Shown here piece by piece: positions 48,901 to 61,100 of a stretch of 64,000 nt of DNA. The translations under genes were made by a program, and so were the position numbers. The notes under the pieces are model-generated. The model saw only the letters and a program-made list of their open reading frames with translations. It had not been told where the DNA came from and ran no database searches. The stretch covers positions 1 through 64,000 of the forward strand of contig JALNQF010000235.1 in the NCBI GenBank assembly GCA_028456385.1, in the 5' to 3' direction. The stretch's first letter is position 1. Every line of letters starts with the position of its first letter. Origin of the DNA: Ophiosphaerella korrae. Taxonomy: Eukaryota; Ascomycota; Dothideomycetes; Pleosporales; Phaeosphaeriaceae.

Positions 48901-50276
48901 ATTAGATATCTAAAATATATACTACTAGATTTAAATTAAAGAAAGTAATAAAATAAAAATAGTATTTAGAATATAGTATAAACTATTTAAATATATAGTT
49001 ATACTCTTTAGATTAATAAATATACTAGTAGTATTCTAAGAAAGAATAAATATAATCTTAAAAAAGTACCTAGATACTTTTATATTTATATACCTAGATA
49101 ATATCTTTATATTCTTAGAAATAGAAGAAAAATACGTATAATATATATATAAAGTACTAGAAAAACTAATAGAAAATAGAATATTCCTTAAAATAAAGTA
49201 ATATAAGTTCTATAAAAAGGAAACTAATTTCTTTAGATTTATTATTAAGCTAGAAAAATTAAGAATTAACTTAAATAAATTAAAATAATCTAGGAATAGC
49301 TTATACTAAAAAACCTATAAGAAGTATAGTAGTTTATAGGTTAGTAAACTTTTATAGAAAATTAATAGTAAAATAGTCTAAAATAATAAAACTATTAATA
49401 AATCTTGTAAAAAAAGATATACTATTTAAATAGACTTAGGAATATAATAAAGTATTTAATTATATTAAATTAAAGTTTATAGAAAACCTAGTTATTAGAA
49501 TATATAATATAGATATATTAAACTTAGTCTATAGAATAGTACTAATATAAGAGGACCTAGTTATAAAGTAAGAATACTTAGTTAAATACTTTTCTAAGAA
49601 AATATAGCTAGTAGAGCTTAACTACTTAATCTATAATAAGAAAATACTCGTAATCTATAAATTATTTAAGTAATAGAGAGTATACTTATAAAAAGTAAAG
49701 TACTAAATAAAAGTCTATATAGACTATAAGAATCTTTTAAGATTTATAATTAATAAAAACTTATTATAATACTATATAAAATAGTAGAAATACTTCTTAA
49801 TATCTAACTTTAAAATTATATATACTAAAAGTAAAGATAATTAGTTTATAGATACTTTAAGTAAAAGACTAGAATAATAAATAGAAGTAAATACTACTAG
49901 TATAGTTCTAGTTAAGAATAAAGATAAATATTTAGTTTTAAATATATTAAGAATAGCTATAATACTTATAAGAAAAAATAATAAACTAAATAAATAAATT
50001 TAAAAAGAAATATAAAAAGCTTTTTAAAAAATAAAAAAACTTAAAATTTTAAAAAAACTTATAAAAGCTTATAGAAGAATATATATTCTAAATAAAATAT
50101 AAAGAAAATTTATATAATAGTTTTATAAATTACTATTATATAGATACTAGAGTATTAATAAAATATTAGATAAATAATTAAAGAATTACTATAAGACTAT
50201 ATAGAATATTATAGCTAGTTAAAGTACTAAAGTAACTCTAAAGAGTTATTATAATAGACTTTATTATAAAGTTACT
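45496..50276 (+). mobile_element. Chromovirus copy, 5' portion, interrupted twice
   Basis: The 5' LTR is 45496-45901, followed by gag (knuckles near 46870-46990), protease (about 48180-48215), RT (about 48880-49125) and RNase H (about 49500-49740). The integrase core is broken at 50276 by the insertion of the copy at 50277-57357. The integrase resumes at 57363. Strong RIP, with many changed codons, supports an older insertion than the copy nested in it. Confidence 0.85.
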
Positions 50277-50737
50277 TGTTATAGTAGTAATAGAAGAAAC
50301 TAAGATAGAACTAATTAGTCTATACTTAGCTACGTATAAGGTATAAGATAAGTAGAGTAATAACTTATAAGATAATAAGCTTAATTAAGAACCTAACTAC
50401 AATTAAGATACGTAATAAATTTATAAATTTATAATTTTAGTAAATATTAAGTTATAAAGCTATTATATAATAAATTTATAGATTTATAATCTTAGTAAAT
50501 ATAAAGTAATAAAGTTACTAAGACTATATTACTATATAGCTAGTAAGAATATATATTATTAAGATAGTATTAGTAATTTAATCTTTTAACTATAGAACGC
50601 TAGTATAAGATAGTAATAAAATATCTTCTACTATTTATAGTTATTATAGATTACTATATAGGCTTTTGTTATTACTTCCTAATCAACTAACTTCTTTAAG
50701 ATAAGTACCTATAGTTAATAATAAGTAGCTTATTATA
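50277..50737 (+). repeat. 5' LTR (461 bp) of the nested chromovirus
   Basis: Starts TGTTATAGTAGTAATAGAAG and ends CTTATTATA. Contains two direct copies of a block of about 60 bp (AATAAATTTATAAATTTATA, then AATAAATTTATAGATTTATA) near 50405-50520. Confidence 0.92.
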
Positions 50738-53700
50738 CCTTACTAATTTAGTTATTATAAGAAGTAAAGTATAAGTTATATATAGTCTAGCTAATATAAT
50801 AGTAGAAAGTTTAATAAAATAAATATCTAAGGTACCTAAAAGTAGTTATAAATTAGATAGTATAGCGTAAGAAATAATTAAAGATTATATTAACAACTTA
50901 ATCTTAGAAAAAGAAGATATAAAGATAGTAATTAATACTTTAGAAACGTAGAATAAAGAACTATAAGACTATATAAAGTAAAATAAAGTATAGATTAAGG
51001 CTATTATTAAAGGTAAGAATTAGATAGAACTAATTACCTAAAGACTAGAAATAAGCATAATAAAAAAACTACTAAAGATACTTATCTTTAAAAAATTTAA
51101 TAGAATAAAGAAAAAACTAAGACCTTTTATAGTATTAGTATAACTCTAGATAGATATATAAGTACTATACTTTAATATAGAAGAAAAAAAAGTAATATAT
51201 ATTAGAATACACCTTAAAGAAAATATAATAAGATAGTTTAAACACTACTAGATAGATTACATAATATATACCCTAATAACCTAGAAAAATAAAACTAGAG
51301 CTATCTTTAGAAGTTATAAATACTTTACTAGATAAATAAGAGTAGTATTTAAGGATATAGACGTTACCTAACAAGCTAAAGAAAGGCTAGAAAAGCTTAT
51401 ACAAAACTAGAGTATTCTAGAATATATATTATAGTTTAAATAACTATTATAAAATATCGAATAAAATAAGTTAGCTTTAATATTATAATTTAAATAAAGA
51501 CTAAACTTAAAAATCTAATATAAAATAATTTTTATAGAAAAACTATAAACACTAGAAGCTCTAAAGTAATAAGTAATATAAATTAATAATAATCTTTAAG
51601 AATAGAAGAAGAATAAATATAGAAGTTATACCTAGAATTATAATAAAGGAGACCCTATAATCTTTAATATAAATAAAGATAGAAAGAAAAAGAAAAATAA
51701 AGACTTTATATACTTTAACTATAGTAAACTAGGCTACTATATAAAGAACTACTAATCAAAGTAAAAAAAGGATATAGTATATTATAAATATAGAAAACTA
51801 GAATACTTTATAAAAGACTATAGAAGTAAAGACTCTAAAAAAGATAAAGAAACTTAGTTAAAGATAACTAAGAATAGGAAGGAAGTACTAAAAGTATAAG
51901 CTAAACCTTAAAAGAAAGTAGCTAGAAGTAAAGAAGTATAATATATAACGCTTTACTAAACCTTTTATTATAATAATAACTACTATATATATCTTTTTAG
52001 TAAATAAAGAGTAGTATAGTTTCTATAGAACTAGAGATATAAAGTAGCTATAATAAAAGAAAGTAGAATAAAAGTATAGCTAGAAGAAAAAGTATATATA
52101 ATAGACCTACTAGTAGAAGATCTAGAAAGGGAAGAGCCCTTAGTACTATTAATCTAGGCTAAAGGACTAGTACTAGATAAAGAGACTACTATAGTTACTT
52201 CTAAAGAACTAAAGGAAGATAAGAAATAAGTTAATATAAGAGATATAAAGTATACCTAGTTAAATATATATAGCTATAATAGCTATATAATAATAGATAC
52301 GTTAAAATAAAATAAAAACTAGAAGTTTATTTAGAAATACTTACTAGTTATAAGTATAGAGGAAGCGTATAAAGACTAGAAAGAATATAATCTTAGAGTA
52401 ATAAAGTTTATAATATTCTAATAATAGATAGAGTAATATATAGTTATAGTAAGTAGAATACTAATATAAAGAGAGTAGTAGTATCTTATAAGAAAAATAT
52501 AATAGATTAATAATACCTATATACTATAAGTACTAGTAATATACTATATTCTAATAACTAAACAACCTAGTATAGATAGATACTAAGAAGGAGACAATAA
52601 AAAAATAGACTTAGAATACCTAGTATATATAGAAATTATATAGGTATTATATTTAAATATATACTACTACCTATATAGTAAAGAAAAGGTATAGAACTAT
52701 ATATAGCTAAAAAGAAGACAAGACTATACTAGAGTAATCTTTAAGAAAAAAATTAAAGGTTAGGAGATAATCTAAATCCTTAACAAAGAATATATATTAA
52801 TTAGACCTAGACCTAAGTTATCTAAAGAATACGTTAAAGGAATATAGCTATAGTATAAGTATATATTTAATAAATACCTAAAATATAAAAACTATAAGTA
52901 TAAAACAAGATAATAGCCTTAGAAGAATAGATAATTTAGAGAAAGATTTAAGTAAGAAAAACTATAAAGTATAATAGGCTTACACGTTATAAAAATAGGT
53001 ATATACTAAGGATAGAAAGTATAAATTATAGTTAATAGTAGAGCTATAAAGAACTTTATATCTAAAAAGTTTATAGAAAACTAAGGAATAAGTTATATAA
53101 TAAAAAAATACCCTTAATAACTTAGTATAATTAAAGGAAAACTATTCTAAGAACTTATTAGGTTTAAAATAGTACCTTTAATATTAAGACTAAAAGGATT
53201 AGAAATTAGAAATATAGTTATAGATATAACAATAATTAATAATAAATAAGACGTAATACTAGGAATACTATAGTTATAACTAGCTAACCTAAAGATTAAT
53301 TAAAGAATAGAGAAAATTAGCTACTCTAAGAAAAAGATATTAAAAGCTAATATAACTATATATAAAGGATAGTTCCTAGAGGAATATAAAAAGTAGGAAA
53401 AACAACTTACTAAACTAGATAACTATATCCTAGAATATTAACTATAGGATTTAGCAATAGAACTAGAAGAAAGAAAAAATATAGGATAGAGCCTAATATA
53501 CAAGAAAATAGAAAAAGAATCTAAGATTAAATAAGTATTTATCTAAAATGCAATTAAGAAGAAATAGATATAAGAATCTAAATCCTTAGTAGTATATAGA
53601 CTTATATTTATAGACAAAAAAGAGATTAATATAAAATAACCTTATATAGACTTTTAAAAAACAAATATAATTATAAGTAAAAACTAATATATATTACTAT

Positions 53701-56700
53701 AAATAGATAAGATATAAGATAAACTATAGAAAGTATAAATCTTTATAAAACTAGATATCTAAAACGCCTATTACTAGATTAGAATTAAAGAAGGAGATAA
53801 ATAGAAAATAGTATTTAGAATATAATATAGATTATATAAATATCTAGTTATACTATTTAGACTTATAAACGTACTAGTAGTATTCTAAGAAAAGATTAAT
53901 ATAGTACTAAGAAAGTACTTAGATATATTTATATTTATATACTTAGATAATATCTTTATATTCTTAGAAATAGAAGAAGAATATATATAGTATATATACA
54001 AAGTACTAGAAAAGTTAGTAGAAAATAAACTATTTCTTAAAATAAGAAAGTATAAATTTTATATAAAAGAAATAGACTTCTTTAGATTTATTATAGAACT
54101 AGGAAAAATTAGGATTAATTTAAATAAGATTAAAATAATTTAAGAATAGCTAATACCTAAAAACTTATAAGAAGTATAATAATTCTATAGACTTATAAAC
54201 TTCTATAGAAAGTTAATAGTTAATTAGTTAGATCTAATAGAACTACTAATAAACCTTATAAAGAAAGATATACAATTTAAGTAAACTAAAGAATATAAAG
54301 AAGTATTTAACTAAATTAAATAAAGATTTATAGAAAACCTAGTTATATAGATATATAACCTAGACTTACTAGTAGTAGTAAAAATAGACGTATCTAATTT
54401 AGTCTATAAGATAGTCTTAATATAAGAAGACTAAGATATAAAATAAGAATACTTAGTTAAGTACTTCTTTTAGAAAATAAAGCTAGTAGAACTTAACTAC
54501 CTAATTTATAACAAAGAGATACTAGCTATCTATAAAGTATTTAAATAGTAGAGAGTATATTTATAAAGAGTAAAATACTAAATAAAGGTCTATATAAACT
54601 ATAGGAATTTTATAAGATTAATACTAAATAAAAACCTATTATAATACTATATAAGATAGTAAGAGTTTCTATTAATATTTAATATAGAAATAATATATAC
54701 TAAAGGTAAAGATAACTAATTTATAGATACTTTAAGTAAAAGACTAGACTTATAAGAAGAAGTAAATACTACTAGTATAATTTTAGTTAAGAATAAAGAA
54801 GGATATTTAGTCCTAAATATACCTAAGATAGCTATAATACTTAAAAGAAAAAGTAATATACTAGATAAATAGATTTAGAAAGAGATAAAAAAAGCTTTTA
54901 AAGAAATAATAAAGCTTAAAATTTAAGAAGGAATTATAGAAGCTTATAGAAGAATATATATTCTAAAGAAAATATAGAGAGAATTTATATAATAATTTTA
55001 TAAACTACTAGTATATAGATACTAAGAAACTAATAAGATATTAGATAGACTCTTAAGAGACTACTATATTCTAAGAGTAAGATAACTAGTAATAGAAGTA
55101 CTATAAGACTATATAGAATATTATAAAAATAAGTATAATAGGTACGTACTATATAAGATACTATAACTAGTTAAGATACTAGAATAACTATAGAAAGTTA
55201 TTATAATAGACTTTATTATAAAACTACTTAAGTCTAAAGACTTAATATTAAGAGTTAAGTATAATAGAATTCTAATAATAGTAAATAAGCTTATAAAATA
55301 CTTATATTTTAGACTATATAAAGAGAAAAGTAGGATAGAGATTACTACTTACTAGGTTCTAGGAACTATAATTAGCTAATATAGTATTCTAGATAAAATT
55401 ATTATAGATAAAGATATAAGATTTATATTAAAACTATAAAGAATAATATTAGTATAATTAGGAATCTAGTATATAATATTAATAGTATATTACTTATAAA
55501 TAGAGAGATAATTAGAACGTATAAATTAGATAGTAGAATAGTACTTAAGATACTACTTTAACTATAACTAGAATAATTAGGTATAATTACTACTTATAGT
55601 ATAATTAGTATATAATAGCGTAAAAAATATAGTAATAAAAGTATTACTCTTCTTTATAAACTATAGATTTAACTTTAGTATATATAGAATACTAAGAAAC
55701 TAGATATTTTAGTTTCTAAAAGGAGAAAACTTTATAAATAGACTTAAAGAAATATATAATTAACTATAATAAGATATAGAGTTCTTATAAGATTAAATAG
55801 TAAAGTACTATAATAAGAAATACTAAGAAAGACTTTAATTTAGAAAGAGAGAAAAAGTATAGTTACTATAAAGAAATATTAAAAGTAAATAAGTAAGCTC
55901 TAAACTTAACTACGTTAAAATAAGACTATATAAAATTAAGAAGAAAGTTATACTAGTTATATTTAAATTAAAACTACTAGATAAAATAAAGATATACTTA
56001 ATATTCTATATAGTACTACTAAAAAAGGTACTATAAGAAGTAGAACTACTAGTATACAAAGTAGATATATATAGAGAATAAAAAGAATAAGAAGTTAAAA
56101 AGATTCTAGAATACTAATTCTATAATAGTAGAAACTACTATCTAGTAAAATAGATAGGTATAGATAAAAAAGGATAACTATAGAAAAAAATATAAGAACT
56201 AGAAAATAATCTTAATTACTTTAAGAAACTAGAAGAGTTCTAAAGTTAAAACTCCCTAGAACGCCTATTAGTAAATTAAGAAAACTAGTAATACTACTAC
56301 TAGATAGAGAGGTAATAGGAACGTCTAATATAATAGGAGCTAGAGTAGCCTCTACTATACTATCTAAATCTAACTTAGCTTCTAAGGTATAAGACTATTT
56401 AAATAACTTAGTATTATTATAAGCCTTTATCTTATAAAGACGCTTAATATAAGAATAAAGCTTTACTAGCTTATAAAGAGTTAACTTATACTTAGCTTTA
56501 GCTATAGTAAGCTATAATAATAATTATACTTAAGCTCTATTAATAGCTTACTTTATATAACTTAGTAGAAAGAGACTATATAAAAATTAAATACTTATAC
56601 TCTATAAGTAAAACTTTAGAAGAAATATACTTATACTAAATATTAGTAAGAATATACTTATTATAATATTTACTATTATTTAAAGATATAAAATAAGTAA

Positions 56701-56896
56701 GACCTAGTTTTATATAATAATAATAAAGAAATATCTTAACTCTATTATAAATAATAAAAGCTATAAGAAGAAGTTTATTACGCTAAGAATAGGATAGTAT
56801 AAAAAGTACTAAAAAACTAGAGATTAATAAAGAAATAGGATTAATAACCTTAGCTTTAGTATAGAGAAATAAGAGACTACGTAAAAGAGGAAATAG

Positions 56897-57357
56897 TATT
56901 ATAGTAGTAATAGAAGAAACTAAGATAGAACTAATTAGTCTACGCTTAGCTATATATAAAGTATAAGATAAGTAAAGTAATAACTTATAAGATAATAAGC
57001 TTAATTAGAAAGCTAACTATAATTAAAATACGTAATAAATTTATAAATTTATAATCTTAGTAAATATAAAGTTATAAAGCTATTATATAATAAATTTATA
57101 GATTCGCGATCTTAGTAAATATAACGTAATAAAGTCGCTAAGACTATATTACTATATAGCTAGTAAGAATACGTATTATTAGGATAGTATTAGTAATTTA
57201 ATTCTTTAACTATAGAACGCTAGTATAAGATAGTTATAAAATATCTTCTACTATTTATAGTTATTATAGATTACTATATAGGCTTTTGTTATTACTTTCT
57301 AATCTACTAACTCCTTTAAGATAGGTACTTGTAGTCGATAATAGGTAGCCTATTATA
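56897..57357 (+). repeat. 3' LTR (461 bp) of the nested chromovirus
   Basis: Preceded by a polypurine tract (AAAAGAGGAAATAG). Same length as the 5' LTR, with differences by transitions, for example TGTT to TATT at the start. It keeps a few CpG sites that are lost in the 5' LTR, and the reverse also occurs. Confidence 0.92.
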
Positions 57358-57676
57358 TTACTTAAGTTAAAAGATTTAATATTAAGAGTTAAGTATAATA
57401 AAATCTTAATAATAGTAAATAAACTTATAAAGTACTTATACTTTAAACTATATAAAAAGAAAAGTAAGATAAAAGTTATTATATACTAGGTCTTAGAAAC
57501 TATAATTAGCTAGTATAGTATCTTAGATAAAATTATTATAAATAGAAATATTAGATTTATATTAAAACTATAAAAAATAATAATAGTATTTATAAAAGTT
57601 AAAGATATAATATTAAAACTATACTATCTATAAATAGATAAATTATTAAAATAAATAAATTAGATAATAAAATAGT
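57358..57676 (+). mobile_element. Continuation of the interrupted chromovirus integrase
   Basis: After the TTACT duplication the integrase sequence resumes exactly where it broke at 50276 and matches 55240-55530 of the nested copy. It is cut again at 57676 by another LTR starting at 57677. Bases 57672-57676 (ATAGT) are the presumed target duplication; the other side is outside the window. Confidence 0.85.
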
Positions 57677-58132
57677 TGTTATAGATATAATAGAAATTAA
57701 TAATATAGAACTAATTAGTCCTAATTTAGATACTAATAAAGTATAAGATAAGTAAAGAAATAACTTTAAATAGAAAGCTACTTATAATTAGAATATATAG
57801 TAGTAATCTATAATTATATATAATAGATTAAAGTAATCTATAATAATATATAATAGATAAGTATAATCTATAATTATATATAATAGAGTAAAGTAATCTA
57901 TAATATTATATAAATAGATTATAATAAGTATATAGTTAATAGTATTTATATTATTAGGATAGTATTAGTAATCTAATCCTTTAACTATAAAACGCTAATA
58001 TAAGATAGTTATAAAATATCTTCTATTATTTATAGTTATTATAGAGTACTATATAAGCTTTTACTATTACTTTTTAATCTACTAACTTTTATAAGATAAG
58101 ATACTATAGTTAATAATAGTAGGCCTATTATA
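57677..58132 (+). repeat. 5' LTR (456 bp) of the rightmost chromovirus
   Basis: Starts TGTTATAGATATAATAG and ends CCTATTATA. Contains about four copies of a unit of about 31 bp (TAATCTATAATTATATATAA and variants) at 57803-57927, the same type as in the LTR at 2578-3035. Confidence 0.9.
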
Positions 58133-61100
58133 CTTTACTAATTTAATTATTATAAGAAGCGAAGCGTAAGTAGTGTATAGTCTAGCTAACACAATAGTAG
58201 AAAGTTTAACTAAGAAAAGAGGTAAGGTACCTCTAAGTAGCTATAAGTTAGATAATATAGTATAGAAAGTAATAAAAGACTATATAAACAACCTAATCTT
58301 AGAAAAAAAAATATAAGGATAGTAATTAATACCTTAGAAATATAAAACAAAGAACTATAAAACTATATAAAGTAGAATAAAGTATAAATTAAGGCTATTA
58401 TTAAAGGATAGAACTAAATAGAACTAATTATCTAATAACTAGAAATAAGTGTAATAAAGAAGCTACTAAAGATACTTATACTTAAGAAGTTTAATAAAAT
58501 AAAAGAAAACTTAGAACTCTTTATAGCTTTAGTATAGCTTTAGATTAATAAAAAAGTACTATACTTTAATAGAGAAGATAAGAAGGTAATATATATAGGA
58601 ATATATCTTAAACAAGATATAATAAGATAGTTTAAACTTTACTAGATAGACTATATAATATATACTTTAATAAACTAGAAAGATAATATAAGAGCTATCT
58701 TTAGAAGTTATAAATACTTTACTAAATAAATAAGAGTAGTATTTAGAGATATAGATATTACCTAATAAGCTAAATAAAGGCTAGAAAAGCATATATAAAA
58801 CAAGAGTATTCTTAAATATATATTATAGTTTAAATAACTATTATAAAATATAGAATAGAATAAGCTATCTCTAATATTATAATTTAAATAAAGACTAAAT
58901 TTAAGAATATAATATAAAATAATCTATATAGAAAAAATAAGAATACTAGAAGCTTTAAAGTAAAAGGTAATATAAATTAATAATAACCTCTAAGAATAAA
59001 AAAAAATTAAGTATAGAGGATCTACTTAGAACTATAATAAAGAGAACTCTATAATCTTTAATACTAATAAGAATAAAAAGAAAATAAAAATAAAAACTTT
59101 ATATACTTTAACTATAGTAAACTAAGCTACTATAAAAAGAACTACTAATTAAAATAGAAAAAAGATATAGTATATTATAAATATAGAAAACTAAGATACT
59201 TTATAAAAGATTATAGAAGTAAGGATTCTAAGAAAGATAAGGAAAACTAGTTAAAAATAAAAATAAAAAAAAAGAAAGTACTAAAAGTATAGGCTAAACT
59301 TTAAAAGAAAGTAGCTAGGAGTAAAGAAGTATAATATTTAATACTCTATTAGGTTTTTTATTATAATAATAACTACTATATATATCTTTCTAGTAAATAA
59401 AAAGTAAGATACTTCTTATAAAAATATAGAGTAGCTATAATAAAAAAAAAATAAAAGTATAGCTAGAAGAAATAGTATATATAATAGACTTACTAATAGA
59501 AGTCTTAGAAAGAGAAGAGCTCTAGACTCTATTAATCTAGGCTAAAAGATAGGTACTAGATAAAGAGACTACTATAGTCTCTTTAGAAGAACTATAAAGA
59601 GATAAGAAATAAATTAATATAAAAGATATATAGTATACCTAGTTAAATATATATAGTTATAATAGCTATATAATAATAGATATAGTAGAATAAAATAAAG
59701 AATAGAAGTTTATTTAAAAATACTTACTAGTTATAAGTATAGAGGAAGCGTATAAAGACTAGAAAGAATATAATCTTAAAGTAATAAAGTTTATAATTTT
59801 CTAATAGTAAATAAAATAATATAAAGTTATAGTAAGAAAGATACCTATATAGAGAGAGTAGTAGTATCTTATAAGAAAGATAAGATAGATTAATAAAGCT
59901 TATATACTATAAGTACTAGTAGTATACTATATCCTAATAACTAAAAGACTTAGTATAGATAAGTACTAGGTAGGAGATAATAAAAGAATAGATCTAGAAT
60001 ATCTAGTATATCTAGAGATTATATAAGTATTATATTTAAATATATATTACTACTTATATAAAGAAGAAAAAGTATAAAACTATATATAGCTAAAATAAAA
60101 ATAAGATAATAAAAGGGTAATTCTAAAGAAAGAAATTAAAAGCTAAGAAGTAATCTAAATACTTAATAATAAATATATATTAATTAGACTAGGACTAAAG
60201 TTATTAAAAGAATACGTTAAAGAAAGGCTATAGTATAAGTATATATATAATAAATATCTAAAATACAAGAACTATAAATATAAAATAGAGTAATAGCCCT
60301 AGAAGGATAAATAATTTAAAGAAAGACCTAAATAAGAAAAGCTAGAAGGTATAATAAGCTTATACGTTATAAAAAATAGAACGTACTAAAGAAAGAAAGT
60401 ATAATTAATAATTAATAGTAGAGCTATAAAAAACTTTTTATTTAAGAAATTTATAGAAAAATAAGAAATATAGTATATAATATAAAAATACCTTTAATAA
60501 CTAAGTATAATTAAAGAAATACTATTATAAGAACTTATTAAGTTTAAAATAATACCTTTAAAATTAAAGTTAGAAAGATTAGAAATTAAGAATATAGTTA
60601 TAGATATAATAACAATTAATAATAAATAAAACGTAATACTAAGTATACTATAGTTATAGATAACTAACCTAAAGATTAATTAGAAAATAGAGAAAATTAG
60701 TTACTTTAAAAAAAATATATTAAAAGCTAATATAACTATATATAAAGGATAGTTCTTAGAAGAATATAAGAAGTAAGAGAAATAACTTACTAAACTAGAT
60801 AATTACTTTCTAGAATATTAACTATAGAATTTAGTAATAGAACTAAAAGAAAGAAAAATATAGAATAGAGCCTAGTCTATAAGAAAATAGAAAAAAAATC
60901 TAAGATTAAATAAGTATTTATATAAAACGTAATTAAGAAAAGATAAATATAAGAATCTAAATCCTTAGTAGTATATAAACTTATTTTTATAGATAATAAA
61001 AAGATAAATAATAAATAACTTTATATAGATTTTAAAAAGATAAATATAATTATAAATAAGAACTAATACCTTTTACTATATATAAATAAGATATAAGATA

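Larger units (their letters stand above)
50277..57357 (+). mobile_element. Full-length Ty3/gypsy chromovirus (7081 bp) nested in another copy
   Basis: Flanked by TTACT at 50272-50276 and 57358-57362. Both LTRs are 461 bp. Zinc knuckles at 51715-51835, protease at 53025-53065, RT at 53750-53970, RNase H at 54380-54600, integrase core at 55215-55560, chromodomain at 56060-56240, then the 3' region with the antisense frame on the minus strand (about 56280-56890). It interrupts the integrase of the copy at 45496. Gag-pol is broken by RIP stops. Confidence 0.93.

Noticed and set aside
57803..57927. CRISPR-like regular repeats
   Set aside because: Eukaryotic LTR-internal minisatellite, with no unique spacers and no cas genes.
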